Positions 1-10,939 of a DNA stretch of 64,000 bases are shown here, in pieces. The first letter of the stretch is position 1. Every line of letters begins with the position of its first letter. Location of the stretch: the NCBI GenBank assembly GCA_020466095.1, contig CM035806.1:132799573-132863572 (forward strand). Direction: 5' to 3'. Origin of the DNA: Chlorops oryzae. Lineage: Eukaryota > Arthropoda > Insecta > Diptera > Chloropidae. The translations under genes and the position numbers were made by a program. Below the pieces are notes generated by a model that worked only from the letters and a program-made list of their open reading frames with translations, was not told where the DNA came from and did no database searches.

Positions 1-2820
1 TATCCAACCGCAGAAATGAAATTGAATTTGCTATATTATTTTTTAAAATTACCGTTAATTACCGTTACCGATAATTCAATTTTTTAATAATAAAATAAAA
101 TTTTTTGCAATAAATCCTGGTCTACAATAGGGCACTGAGATGCCTGCTCACATTTCGTTGACACAGGCATACATATATGTAAAACAGTTACAATCGAAAT
201 TTCAGTGCATTGAAACTGGTTCCATATGTTTGCAGGTTATGAATATTTTTCAAAAAACAAAAACCAAAAAATTTTCTTGATAAGCAAAAAATGAAAAAAG
301 AATTTTCTGAATACAGTAGCTTTGCGAAATCTCGAACAGCCGAAAACTCGACCACTTGAAAGCTAAGACACTTTTTTTTTTCATCCATTGACTTGAACTG
401 TCTTAGTGCGATAGAATTCATATATGGCTCTTATTTAAGCGGAAAAAAGTGGCAGATATGATTGCGGAAAGAGTCATAAATGGCTCATATTAAGAAGGAA
501 ATAAGAGGCAGATATGAGAGCAGAAAGAGTCATATATGACTCCAAAATGTTCTCCTTTGTTATATGACTTCGGACTCATATAAGATGACCTTCGCAAGAA
601 GGGAAACACGCTTTTTAAGACTCTTAAAAGAGTTAATTATGAGGGCTCCGACTCTTATAAGGATTCATATGTGAGTCGTTTATGACTCAGAATGTTTGCT
701 GGGACGTAAAACTCGAGAAGTGTGTGTGTATCTATCAATAAATTTTTTGTAAACAAGGATTCATAAATGACTCATTTAGGGCGCCCCAAATGCTTGTTGG
801 GTATCTACAAATATCCGTTTGAGTTTTGGTTTTGTAGCTTGCGACTTGTTGAAGTTCTTTTTGGCTTTGAATTGAGAGCAGAAAATTACAGAATAAATTT
901 ATAATTTAAATACAATGCAAAAATTTGGATTTTTTAAGACCAGTCGGGACATTCTTCTTTCAAGGCGAGATAACTGAATCTCCCGCAAAATGCGTCTTGC
1001 AGCGCTCGTATCTACATATGCATGTAATTCGAGAGCAGATCCCAGATATTTAGGCTTGGATTTTTGCTTTGGCATTAGTCTTTCCTTTGACGGAAGTAAT
1101 GGGGAGGGGTGGAAAAAAAATTTTTCATTCACGTCCTCGCATCCTGTATGTACCGGTCGATGTATACCTACATTAATACGTACCAATATCCTCTTAATTT
1201 TCTCCACCATTTACGTCACTAAAGCTCATAAATATTCCATCGACGATTTATTTTGCATTAAGGAATTCAAAATGATGATGAGCTTCTAGTGATAAAAGGG
1301 TTAAAATTATTTATGCATTTTGACGGGAATTTATTTTTATACATTTTAATTATAAGCGATTACTGTTTTTTATTTTTTTATTCTTTAGTTTTGTTTTTCA
1401 TTTTTGCCATCAAACCACATTCTGTGCAAAGAAAAAAAATGTAATTACGGCTGGGTTAAAATCGTGCAGTTAACTCAAATGCCCCATACAACCAACCGGC
1501 GACCATGCTCAGATCAATTCAAATGAAAAGAAACAACGCAGTAAATTATGCAAATAAAACTGAAAGTTAATCGAAATCGCTGGAAGGCAGTAGATACCCG
1601 ACTTTTGCTGGGATTCAATAAAAATTGTGCGGACAATTTTATAGCTAAACCTAACCCATTTTTCACCGATAACAACAAATTTCCCTTAAATTTCTTCTTT
1701 GTTAGCTTGTTTTAATCCTTATCCTTTCAAAAATATGTCAAAAATATTTACACTCTTATGGCCTGAAATATCCTTCCAGGAAGCCTGTCGCCATATGGCT
1801 CCATATCTAAGTTGACCTCAATATAGACAAGAGAACTAGTTCCAACGTCAACAGTATTTATAGGCGGAGTCATTAGAGAAACTGTACTGTCAAGATGTAT
1901 AGTTCATCTTTATTGACCATGTCAACAACGTGTCTCCTTATAAAGCGAAAGAGTACTGCTCTTGTCTACATAATAGTGGAAAGAGTATAGATTCACTATT
2001 GACATTTCCTGCAGGGATAAATCTCATAGTGAATTTTACACACTTCGAAGATGTGTTTGAATTTTTCATCCTATTTGAATGACTTGGACAAACGATTGGT
2101 TGGGGGGGAAAAATACCTACGACTTAGTAACGGTTTGGGCAATTTCGACCCATGAATACAGGATAAAAGTTAAGCCGTTTTGTTTGTTTGTTTTCATCGA
2201 ATTTTGGCTATTCTTAGCAGTCTAAGGTCTCTTACTTAATAAATTGAATATCCCTTTTTTTGCGATCCTTAAGCTAAATCGGTTCCACACAGTGGCGTAG
2301 CTACCTTGGGACTGTGCGGGGCAGTGCCACGGGGCCCTCGAATCCTTACCAGAAATCTCGATCGACCAAAAACTTTTGGAAATTTCTCCCGTTTTCAAAA
2401 TAAATATGACAGGTTGCAACCCGACTTTAATCATTACAACTGAGTTGAGAGAAATTCGAAAGTTATACCTAGGGTATTCCCCAATATTATTTCTATGGGC
2501 TTGGGAGTGTTGTCAATTTGACGGATGTGCGCTTTATTGTGAATTCGAGTTAGGCTTTTTTTTCAGTAACGGTTAAAAAATTAATGCTTTATCAGGAATA
2601 AGTAAGCTAATGTCAATAAACTTTTAAGTACTGGTCAATATAGCGGTTCATTTAGACTTGATTTAATTATCACTCATATTGATGTCCGTTACGTCAATAA
2701 ATCATGTCAAATCTATAGGTTTCGGCTACTCATGGTATAAGGCGGAATATCGTGATTCTGAATATAATTGACGTTTAGGCAGTTGGTAGGTTCGATCTAT
2801 ATATTATAAACCCTTGAATC
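1..2820. other. AT-rich region without a supported gene
   Basis: Only short unrelated ORFs are present, with no family motif. Two things stand out. A cluster of GACTCATA/TATGAGTC-type motifs lies between 420 and 780, including a 16-bp palindrome at about 526-541. A loosely inverted pair (TAGACAAGAG and its complement) lies near 1825 and 1960. Confidence 0.5.
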
Positions 2821-3187
2821 TTTATACCCGACACACTCTATGTCGAGGGTATATTGCGTTTGTGTGGTCGTGTGTAATACCCAGAACCAGTCGATATAGA
2901 CCATACAAAATATATATAGAAATGATCAGCGTCACCAGGAGATTCGATTTAGGCATGTCCGTCTGTCTGTCTGTCCGTCTGTCTGCATACAGTTATCTTA
3001 TCGCAGGAGTTGAGCTATCTTGACGAAATTTGGTATGCGTACTCACAGGCACATGAGTAAAAACAAGTTTGAGAATGGACCCGATCGGACCATTTTTAAG
3101 GGCACCTCTAGTACTAGGGTCTGTTACGAAAATCACAAAAACTGCTCTTAAATCGAAGTTTTTCAAGATATTTTGATGAAATTTGAT
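2821..3187 (-). mobile_element. mini-me/Helentron-like element, 3' half (host of the Foldback insertion)
   Basis: Read on the minus strand, this ends in a hairpin built on TATACCCGACACA and TGTCGAGGGTATA. It is preceded by a TATATA tract, a conserved core around TGATCA and a GTCY tract (CTGTCTGTCCGTCTG at 2960-2990). The order GTCY, core, TA, terminal hairpin is that of dipteran mini-me/DINE-1 repeats. It matches the copies at 23.8-24.7 and 33.6-34.5 kb. It breaks off at AAATTTGAT, where the Foldback element starts, and resumes at 12841. Confidence 0.75.
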
Positions 3188-3419
3188 AGCTGTGAGAAGT
3201 TGGCCCAAAAATTTTTTTAAATCGCTTCAAAAAAATTGAGGTGAATGACCATTTTTTGACCACTTTTGACCACCCCTTAACTTTTTTTGACCACCCCCCC
3301 AAAGGGTGAAAAAAATTTTTGAACTTTTTCGGGCCAACTTCACGCAGCCCAAAAAAAATTTTTTTTTTAAATTTAAATAGCTTTTCAAAAAGCCCTTTTC
3401 TTGGGCTCCAATGACCACC

Positions 3420-4165
3420 CCTTAACTTTTTTTGACCACCCCTAGAAATCGAGATTTTTTAGTTTTCCCCAAATCACTCGTTGAAGTAAGCAGAAACTTT
3501 CGTCATCTCTATAGTACCCTATACAAAGATTTTTTAAAATTTGAAATAGGTTTTCAGAATGACCATTTCATGGCCTCCAATCATCATCCCGTAACTTTTT
3601 TTGACCACCCCCAGAAATCGAGATTTTTTAGTTTTCCCCCAAATCACTCGTTGAAGTAAGCAGAAATTTTCGTCATCTCTATAGTACCCTATACAAAGTT
3701 TTTTTTAATTTGAAATAGGTTTTCAGAATGACCATTTCATGGCCTCCAATGGTCATCCCGTAACTTTTTTTGACCACCCCTGAATTCCAGATTTTTCAAT
3801 TTTCACTCAAAATATTCAGCCTTCGATGTAAGCAGAAACTTTCACCATCTCTATAGTACCCTATACAAAGTTTTTTTTAATTTGAAATAGGTTTTCAGAA
3901 TGACCATTTTATGGCCTCCAATGGTCATCCCGTAACTTTTTTTGACCACCCCCTGAATTCCAGATTTTTCAATTTTCACTCAAAATATTCAGCCTTCGAT
4001 GTAAGCAGAAACTTTCACCATCTCTATAGTACCCTATACAAAGTTTTTTTTTAATTTGAAATAGGTTTTCAGAATGACCATTTCATGGCCTCCAATGGTC
4101 ATCCCGTAACTTTTTTTGACCAACCCCAGAAATCGCAGAAATCCAGATTTTTCAATTTTCACTCA
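3420..4165 (+). repeat. Left Foldback arm: 4 tandem units of about 172 bp
   Basis: The landmark ATAGTACCCT recurs at 3511, 3681, 3853 and 4025 (periods 170, 172, 172). Each unit includes GACCACCCC, CAGATTTTTC or an equivalent, AAGCAGAAA, and CAGAATGACCATTTCATGGCC. It is the inverted counterpart of the array at 10940-12600. Confidence 0.9.
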
Positions 4166-4696
4166 AAAAGATTAACTTTGAAGGCATTCTGAGTAAAAGA
4201 GAGCTAATGCGCTCTCACTGTGTTTGAGGTATTTTGATTTTTAGAACTCAGACGAATATAGTAATTCTTAGGCCCCATCTACACGATGCAAGTTTTCACT
4301 TGGCAAGTCACTTCTGCAAGTACTTGGCAAGCAGATTGCATCGTGTAGAATGCTTGCAAGGACTTGCGGCAGGTTTTTCAAGACTTCCATGCAAGAACTT
4401 GCCTAAAGAAAATTCGGATCGTGTAAAAATACAATCTTCCAATTTGCTAGAAGCTTTTTTTTTTTACTTGCATGCTTACAAAATGTCAGGTTCAAGATAC
4501 TCAAAAAAGTAGCGAGTGCGATGTTTCAATATTTTTTATTTTCTTCATAGCTAGCTATTTATTGAATAAAATTCTTCGCATTTTTTTTTATCAACATGGC
4601 TGTGTCAGAGGAGCAAATTAAAATAATTACTGAAGAATACCAGCAAAATGAGTGCTTGTGGCAAAAGTCACACATGGACTACAAAAACAAGCATAA

Positions 4697-5082
4697 ACAA
4701 GTAAAGAAGTTTACATCGGCTAAGCCGACTGCACACATACCTTTCCCTCAGCCTAAAATATGTTAAAACATTACCTTAACAAAAATTCCTGCCGTTTTCG
4801 TTGTTCTAGCTTGGATATCTATTTTTATCTTATCTGTACTTCGATTTAGCTTCTCAAACTCGAGATTATTATTAAGCACAAAATTTTCGCGGATGGTGGG
4901 CATGGTCCAATTTTAACCGTTAGAGGACATTTTGTCTAGTTGCGAAATACTCAATTTAAAATAGTGAAAATCAAATTTTTGCGAATTTCGCGAATGGTGG
5001 TCATGGTTAAATTTTTACCGTTAGAGGGTATGTTACATACTCCGTGCCAAACTTAATATACCCTTTCCTTCGGAAAAGGTAT
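4697..5082 (+). mobile_element. Helentron-like element (family 2), internally deleted copy
   Basis: Begins ACAAGTAAAGAAG, includes CATCGGCTAAGCCG, and ends in the hairpin ACCCTTTCCTTCGGAAAAGG. It matches the 0.9 kb copy at 17267-18172 but lacks its middle, including the GACA tract. Confidence 0.7.
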
Positions 5083-5305
5083 TGTTGTGGCTAGGGTGTG
5101 TACTGAAAAGGACACACAGCCTATTGCCAAAACGTTATATATTTTCGTGTATTTTACAAATACACAGCCCTAACTTCCTTCTTTCAAATAAATGTACATC
5201 GAAGGATTCTTTTCACTCTTTTATTTATATCTTAAAACACTTATTCCTACTGCAATAACTCCTGAATTACACTCGAATGACTTCCCTAATTCCCTAAATC
5301 ATAAT
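5083..5305. other. Unclassified insert between the Helentron-like end and the resumed MADF frame
   Basis: About 220 bp starting TGTTGTGGCTAGGGTG. It is not part of the family-2 element as seen in the full copy. A solo LTR is possible, but no clear target duplication is visible. Confidence 0.25.
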
Positions 5306-6179
5306 AAACGCTCAGAGGCAGCTTACGAAGCCATTGCCGAAAAAACAAATTTGGAAAAGCTGGTTTAACCAGCCTGGTTATAAAGCACAAATTGCATTCA
5401 TTGCTCTGGAAGCTCTGGGGTTAAACCAGTGAAATGGAAGCACTTTGAATTGTTCACCTTCATTTGATAGGTCCTTCATTGAATTCTCATAAAAGAGATT
5501 TCTGTCTCCTCTAAAAAAGAAATTTGCGTGCCCAAATTGTTCGTTTTGGTTTTTTTCTATAAATTTCTATTTCTTCCTAAATGAGCGCCGCTGTTAGAAC
5601 TTTCTTTATTTATTTATTAATTTTTATTATTTTAGGTTAAAATATGATTTTTTATACCAACCGGCAAACTTGCGGCAAGAACTTCTACTTGAATGTAAAA
5701 ACCTTCAAGCTGGCAAGCTACATGTTCTAAAAAAATTACTTCTGAAAAGCAACTTTTAGTAACGCCGTGTGGCTATGTGCCCAAGCACTTGCGTGCAAGT
5801 CATCTTTAGATTACTTTCAGGCAAGCTGCAAGCTAAAATTTACTAGCATCGTGTGGATTGGTCACGCAAGTTCTTGCACACAAGTACTAAAACTTGCCAA
5901 GCGAAAACTTGCATCGTGTAGATGGGGCCTTAGAATAATACTTGTTTTTCACTAAATGTTTTGTTTTCTTCTTATGAATAAAACTGCTAAGCCTTTTTTT
6001 TTTAAATTTACGTCTCAAAATTATATTTATTATTTAGATATTAAGGTCTTGGGCAATTAATTTGAAAATTAATTTGTTTCGCCTTTCCCACGCAGTCAAT
6101 AATAAAGTTTCGATTAGGCTTGCCGGTTTGACTAAAAATGAGCAAACATTTATTTTATATATAAAACATTAGTTTATGT

Positions 6180-7127
6180 TGTGCTTAATCGCAGTGGGAG
6201 GGGCACATAAATTATTTCCCTACACCCTTCATTCGCCTTGGTGAACCTATGTTGCGAATTTGAAGCTTCTACGCCTTTTACTTCGGAAGTTACGAAAAAT
6301 CTTCATTTGTGGGCGTGGCAGTGGGCGGGCCACATAAAATTTTTATCTACACCTTTCATTCGCCTTGGTGAACCTATGTTGCGAATTCGAAGCTTCTACG
6401 CCTTTTACTTCGGAAGTTACGAAAAATCTTCATTTGTGGGCGTGGCAGCGGGCGGGGCAGTTAAATTTTTTCCCTACACCTTTCGTTTGCCTTGGTCAAC
6501 CTATGTTGCGAATTTGAAGCGTCTACGCCTATTAATTCGGAAGGTATGAAAAATCTCCATATGTGGGCGTGGAAGTGGGCGGGCCATATAAATTTTTTTC
6601 CTATACCTTTCATTCGCCTTGGTCAACCTATGTTGCGAATTTGAACCTTCTACGCCTTTTACTTCACAAGTTACGATAAGCCCTTATTTGTGGGCTTATT
6701 TGTGGGCGTGGCTCACGGAGGGCAGCGTCCATTTTTTTGGATACGTCCCTTTTCGTAGTTTACCAGTACACCAAATATCAATGGAATGTGTTGAGTGGTT
6801 TGCAAGTTACAAGCATTATATTCATTTGTGGGCGTGGGAGTGGGCGGATGTCTCCCATTTTTACTTGGGATCATACTCGGATCCCGATATACCTGTGTGC
6901 CAAATTTCGACTTGATTGGTCTAGCCGTTTCGGAGGAGATCCGACCACGGACGGACGGACAGACGGACAGACGGACAGACGGACGGACAGACGGACATGT
7001 CTAAATCGATTCAGTTTTTGATCCTGATCATTTCTATATATATTTTGCTATATCTCCGGAGCTTAGTTCTCCCTGTTACAAGATTCGCACAAAACTAATA
7101 TACCCCGCTTACGCTGGGTATAAAAAC
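6180..7127 (+). mobile_element. mini-me/DINE-1-like element (family 3) with internal 127-bp tandem repeats
   Basis: Four 127-bp tandem copies (ATTCGCCTTGGT-type landmark at 6231, 6358, 6485 and 6612) containing TGTGGGCGTGGCAG are followed by a GACG/GACA tract (6950-6990). Next come a core with TCGATTCAG and CTGATCA, a TATATATAT tract and a terminal hairpin (TACCCCGCTTACGCTGGGTA, about 7103-7122). This is the mini-me/DINE-1 layout. The left boundary is uncertain. Confidence 0.65.
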
Positions 7128-7566
7128 TTTGTATAGGGGTATTTCCATAGTAACGGGTGTGACAGATTTAGGCGAATTCTTTAAATATCTCTAAAACCAT
7201 CAACCCCTCGATAACAGTGTTGCATATTTTTGAAGCGTCCATTTTTAAAGTATTTCTACCATTTCAAAGAATCCGGTAAAAAATTACTTTTAATGCCTTA
7301 AAAACCTTCAAAAGGGGGTAACGGGTGTGACGTTAGAAAATGGGGTTTGTATGTTATTTGTGTTCATTAATCGATTCTGTAAAATTTTCCAGGAAACATA
7401 CAAAAAGAATGTTTAACCAACAGTTCTAAGGAGTATTCTGACTATGAATAGGTATTTACTTATAATGTATCGGTATTCGTATGTGTTTTATACCAATTTA
7501 CAAAAGTAACGGGTGTGACAGAAAAAAGTAACGGGTGTGACAATATAAATTGAAACAAGAGTTATA

Positions 7567-8824
7567 TTAGGTGTAGTAAAAAGAAATCCATTATTTTTGC
7601 ATTAAATTGAGGGCTTTATTTAAGATAGTTAGAATGACCCGATTTAGGTCAAATATGCGCCGTTTTGTTCGATAACTTGTTGCCATTTTAAAGGTAATTT
7701 CATTATGCCTCTCTCATAGAAGCCCTCGTTCCTATTAGCAAAAAATTGAGACAGTCGAATTTCAGAAGCCTCTCTTGAAGCGAATGTTTCACCAGCAAAA
7801 TTGTTCGCCATGGATAGGAACAGATGGTAATCAATTGGTGCCAGGTCCGGACTATAAGGTGGATGCAGAAGAACCTCCCAACCAAACTCCCGGAGCTTCT
7901 GGCGAGTCACTATCGATGTGTGTGGCCTGGCGTTGTCCTGATGGAACACAATTCCTCTCCTATTGGCCAAAGCTGGCCGCTTATGGGCGATTGCTTCCTT
8001 CAGACGGTCCAATTGTTGACAGTAGAGTTCCGAGTTAAGAGTTTTGCCGTATGGGAGCAGCTCATAGTAGATAATTCCCTGCCAATCCCACCAAACACAC
8101 AGCAAAACCTTCCTGGCCGTCAATCCTGGCTTGGCCACCGTTTCCGCCGGTTCACCGTGTTTCGACCTCGACACTTTTCATCACCAGTCACCAACCGCTT
8201 CAGAAATGGGTCGATTTTGTTGCGGTTCAGCAGCGATTCGCAGATGGAAATTCGGTCTATGAGGTTTTTTTGCGTTAACTCGTGTGGCACCCATACATCG
8301 AGCTTCTTTGTGTATCCAGCCTTAATCAAATGGTTCCAAACGGTTTTTTGTGCAATCTTTAGCTCTTTTGCAATCGAAACAGTGCTAACATGACGGTCGG
8401 ACTCGATAATTTTCAATGATTTTATCGACATTTTCGACAATTGGCCTTCCAGTGCGTGGTGCATCCTTGACATCGAAGTTACCGGAACGGAATCGACGAA
8501 ACCAAAATTGCGCATGATTGGCTGTTACAGTATCAGGTCCATAAACGCTATTCACATTTTCAGCCGCCTGGCTTGCGTTTTCTCCCTTATCGAAGAAAAA
8601 CTGTAAAATGTAGCGAATTTTCTCTTTGCTGATGTCCATCTTTGACAAGCTCTCAAACAAAACTGAATCAATCAATCAAAAAAGTGTCAAAAAAGCTTTT
8701 TTAGTAGGAACTGTCATCTTTCTAATGCCCCCTAGCGGAACACGATCGGACTTATACAACGCGAGATGCAGATAAATAACGCCATCTATTGGAAAAATAA
8801 TGGATTTCTTTTTACTACACCTAA
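7567..8824 (-). mobile_element. mariner element, mellifera-subfamily type
   Basis: A 1258-bp element bounded by perfect inverted ends that begin TTAGGTGTAGTAAAAAG, with TA on each side (7565-7566 and 8825-8826). It carries a broken DD34D transposase on the minus strand. The subfamily is judged from the N-terminal and catalytic blocks. Confidence 0.9.
7644..8639 (-). pseudogene. mariner transposase, frameshifted
   Basis: The likely start is ATG at 8639 (MDISKEKIRYIL). Blocks in order: helix-turn-helix region (WFRRFRSGNFDVKDAP), WVPHELT, TGDEK (first catalytic Asp), FHQDNARPH (second Asp) and YSPDLAPIDYHLF (third Asp, 34 residues later). The C-terminus ends NGAYLT at a stop. There is a frame change near codon 75-80 (8395-8420). 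After TGDEK a small deletion with a frame change removes the residues after the first Asp. It cannot make an active enzyme. Confidence 0.9.
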
Positions 8825-8826
8825 TA

Positions 8827-9130
8827 TGAGGAAGACGAGTTTTTTTAAATATATTTCATTGTAACTATTATAAAAAATATCAACGTAGTATTTTCGTAAA
8901 AACAGCTTCATTCGTTTTCCGTTAAATAACTTGCTTTTAAAAGTTTTTGGTTTCTTATCACACGATTTTGGTTTCCTGTTACTGAATAGACTTTTTTTGA
9001 TAATAAGGTGTTGAGAATAAGGTTTTGTGTGTGGTGATCAGTGTGAGTCGTCAGCATACAGTATTAATTAAGACATTTTATAATATACTACTAATTAATA
9101 CATAAATAATAAACTTCTATATTAATATTT
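8827..9130. other. Foldback loop sequence without a recognised gene
   Basis: AT-rich sequence between the mariner and the TTTATTA array. No ORF or repeat family recognised. Confidence 0.4.
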
Positions 9131-9365
9131 TTATATAATTTAATTTTATTAATTTTTTTATTTTATTTTTATTTATTTATTTATTTATTTTTATTTTATT
9201 TATATTATTTATTTATTTTTATTTATTATTTATTATTTATTATTTATTATTTATTATTTATTTTATTATTTATTATTTATTATTTATTATTTATTATTTA
9301 TTATTTATTATTATATTTATTATTTATTATTTATATTTATTATTATTATTTAATTATATTATTTA
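9131..9365. repeat. TTTATTA-type simple repeat, left part
   Basis: A run of TTATTTA/TTATTAT heptamers with irregular interruptions. It continues after 9866 on the far side of a pogo-like MITE. Confidence 0.9.
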
Positions 9366-9863
9366 CAGTAGAATCTCGCAAAAGTTACCGCTCGAATGAG
9401 TTAAACGCTTGGTTAAGTTAATCGAATTTCAGCGCCCACGTAGCGTTCTAAAATGTTAATTTTGGCGTTAACTTTTCTGAGCGTAATTTTTTTTCTTTTC
9501 CTTTTTTTCCTTAAATCAACCCTATTTCATGTGTATTACGTGGAATAGCGAAGAAAAACAAAATAAGACAACGCATATCATAACGGTAACAGTTTAAAGT
9601 GACAAATTCGATCGAAGCGTGCAGCCTTATTGTGAAATAGAAGTTGTTGAAAAAAATTGAGTTAAACTATATCTGTGTAAAACTGATTTAAAATAAAAAC
9701 TTTAAATAAAATAAGCATGTAATGTTTGCATAAACATATTTTTATACATGTAGTCTCTATTTCATTAATTTTTTCGATTTTGAAAGACATTTGGAAAAGT
9801 TAATAATTCGGAAAAGTTGATTACCCCTGGGACAAATCGATTTACTTTTGCGAGATTCTACTG
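9366..9863. mobile_element. pogo/Tigger-like MITE
   Basis: 498 bp with inverted ends CAGTAGAATCTCGCAAAAGT, flanked by TA on both sides (9364-9365 and 9864-9865). CAGT ends and a TA target fit pogo-like elements. No transposase remains. Confidence 0.7.
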
Positions 9864-9865
9864 TA

Positions 9866-10340
9866 TTATTTATTATTTATTATTTATTATTTATTATTTA
9901 TTATTTATTTATTTATTATTTATTATTTATTATTATTTATTATTTATTATTTATTATTTATTATTTATTATTTTTATTATTTATTATTTATTATTTATTA
10001 TTTATTATTTATTATTTATTATTTATTATTTATTATTTATTATTTATTATTTATTATTTATTATTTTATTATTTATTATTTATTATTTATTATTTTATTT
10101 ATTATTTATTATTTATTATTTATTATTTATTATTTATTATTTATTATTTATTATTTATTATTTATTATTTATTATTTATTATTTATTATTTATTATTTAT
10201 TATTTATTTATTTATTATTTATTATTTTATTATTTATTATTTATAATTAATTTTTTATTATTTATTATTATTTATAATTTATTAATTATTAATTATTTAT
10301 TCATTATATGATATTTATTATTGAAAATTTATTATTTATA
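9866..10340. repeat. TTTATTA-type simple repeat, right part
   Basis: Near-perfect heptamer array to about 10250, decaying afterwards. Long open frames here (repeating Ile-Tyr-Leu-Phe) arise from the repeat and are not genes. Confidence 0.92.
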
Positions 10341-10939
10341 ATTTACTATAAATGAATTGTAAGGTAAATTGGCCCAAAAATATAACACAAGAAAATAAAT
10401 AAGTAACGGGTGTGACATCGTTTTAAATGTTAAAAATGCCATCTCTGTCACACATGCTCCAACTAGGTTTCGCTTTATTATTAAACGGAATTACCTTCTT
10501 ACTATCTGCAGGTTAACACTTTGTTAAATTCTTTTGCTAAAAGATAATTTAACTTTTTGTAGTTTATCGGTAACGGGTGTGACAGTCTAAGGTTAACTTT
10601 CCAAACGTCTGTAAAAATTTCAACATATAACCTAAAGCATTCTACTTTTTCTGCAATCCAGATAAAATGACATACTTTTAGCTGATATCTATTTGTGCTG
10701 CCACATATTCAAAAACAGCTTGTAGCGAAAGCTCAAAAAAGGGATAATTTTTTTGTTTGCGATATGTTTAAATAGCACTATTTCAAAATTAATTTGTATA
10801 CAAACCATATATATTTTTTAATATTACTCTACATGAAAAAAATGATGCATGTATATATGTTTTAATAAGAAGAACAAAAATGTGTTAAAGTGTGGTTTTT
10901 TTTGCGGTTGCACAGGGTACGTTTTCGTGGAAATGCCCA
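10341..10939. other. Foldback loop sequence, right side
   Basis: No gene. It contains two of the six TAACGGGTGTGACA motifs (10404 and 10571). The other four lie at 7151, 7319, 7507 and 7529, so the two stretches were probably one native loop before the mariner and array arose. Confidence 0.45.

Larger units (their letters stand above)
4596..5368 (+). pseudogene. MADF-domain ORF of the Harbinger-like element, split by insertion
   Basis: From ATG 4596 the reading includes NECLWQKSHMDYKNKHK, the start of a MADF DNA-binding domain. After the inserted DNA (4697 to about 5305) the frame resumes as KRSEAAYEAIAEK (from 5306) and stops at TAA 5366. The two parts fit end to end as one MADF N-terminal half. 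The rest of the domain (WKxLR block) is missing. Harbinger elements typically encode such a DNA-binding partner of the transposase. Its role here is inferred. Confidence 0.6.
4271..5929. mobile_element. PIF/Harbinger-like DNA element in the Foldback loop
   Basis: Inverted ends GGCCCCATCTACACGATGC at 4271 and the complement ending at 5929 are flanked by TTA on both sides (4268-4270 and 5930-5932). A TWA-type 3-bp duplication is a mark of PIF/Harbinger elements. The ends hold repeated CTTGCAAG/GGCAAGT motifs. Inside is the start of a MADF-type ORF, interrupted by a Helentron-like insert. No DDE transposase is visible, so it appears non-autonomous. Confidence 0.65.

Noticed and set aside
7151..7542. 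TAACGGGTGTGACA repeats as a CRISPR array
   Set aside because: Only four copies here, with spacings of 168, 188 and 22 bp. This is eukaryotic DNA and no cas genes are present.
7824..8393. 189-codon + strand frame
   Set aside because: It is antisense to the mariner transposase, which explains the region with clear motifs on the minus strand.
9817..10311. Long open frames rich in Ile, Tyr, Leu and Phe
   Set aside because: They follow directly from the TTTATTA heptamer array and have no start context, domain or splice sites.
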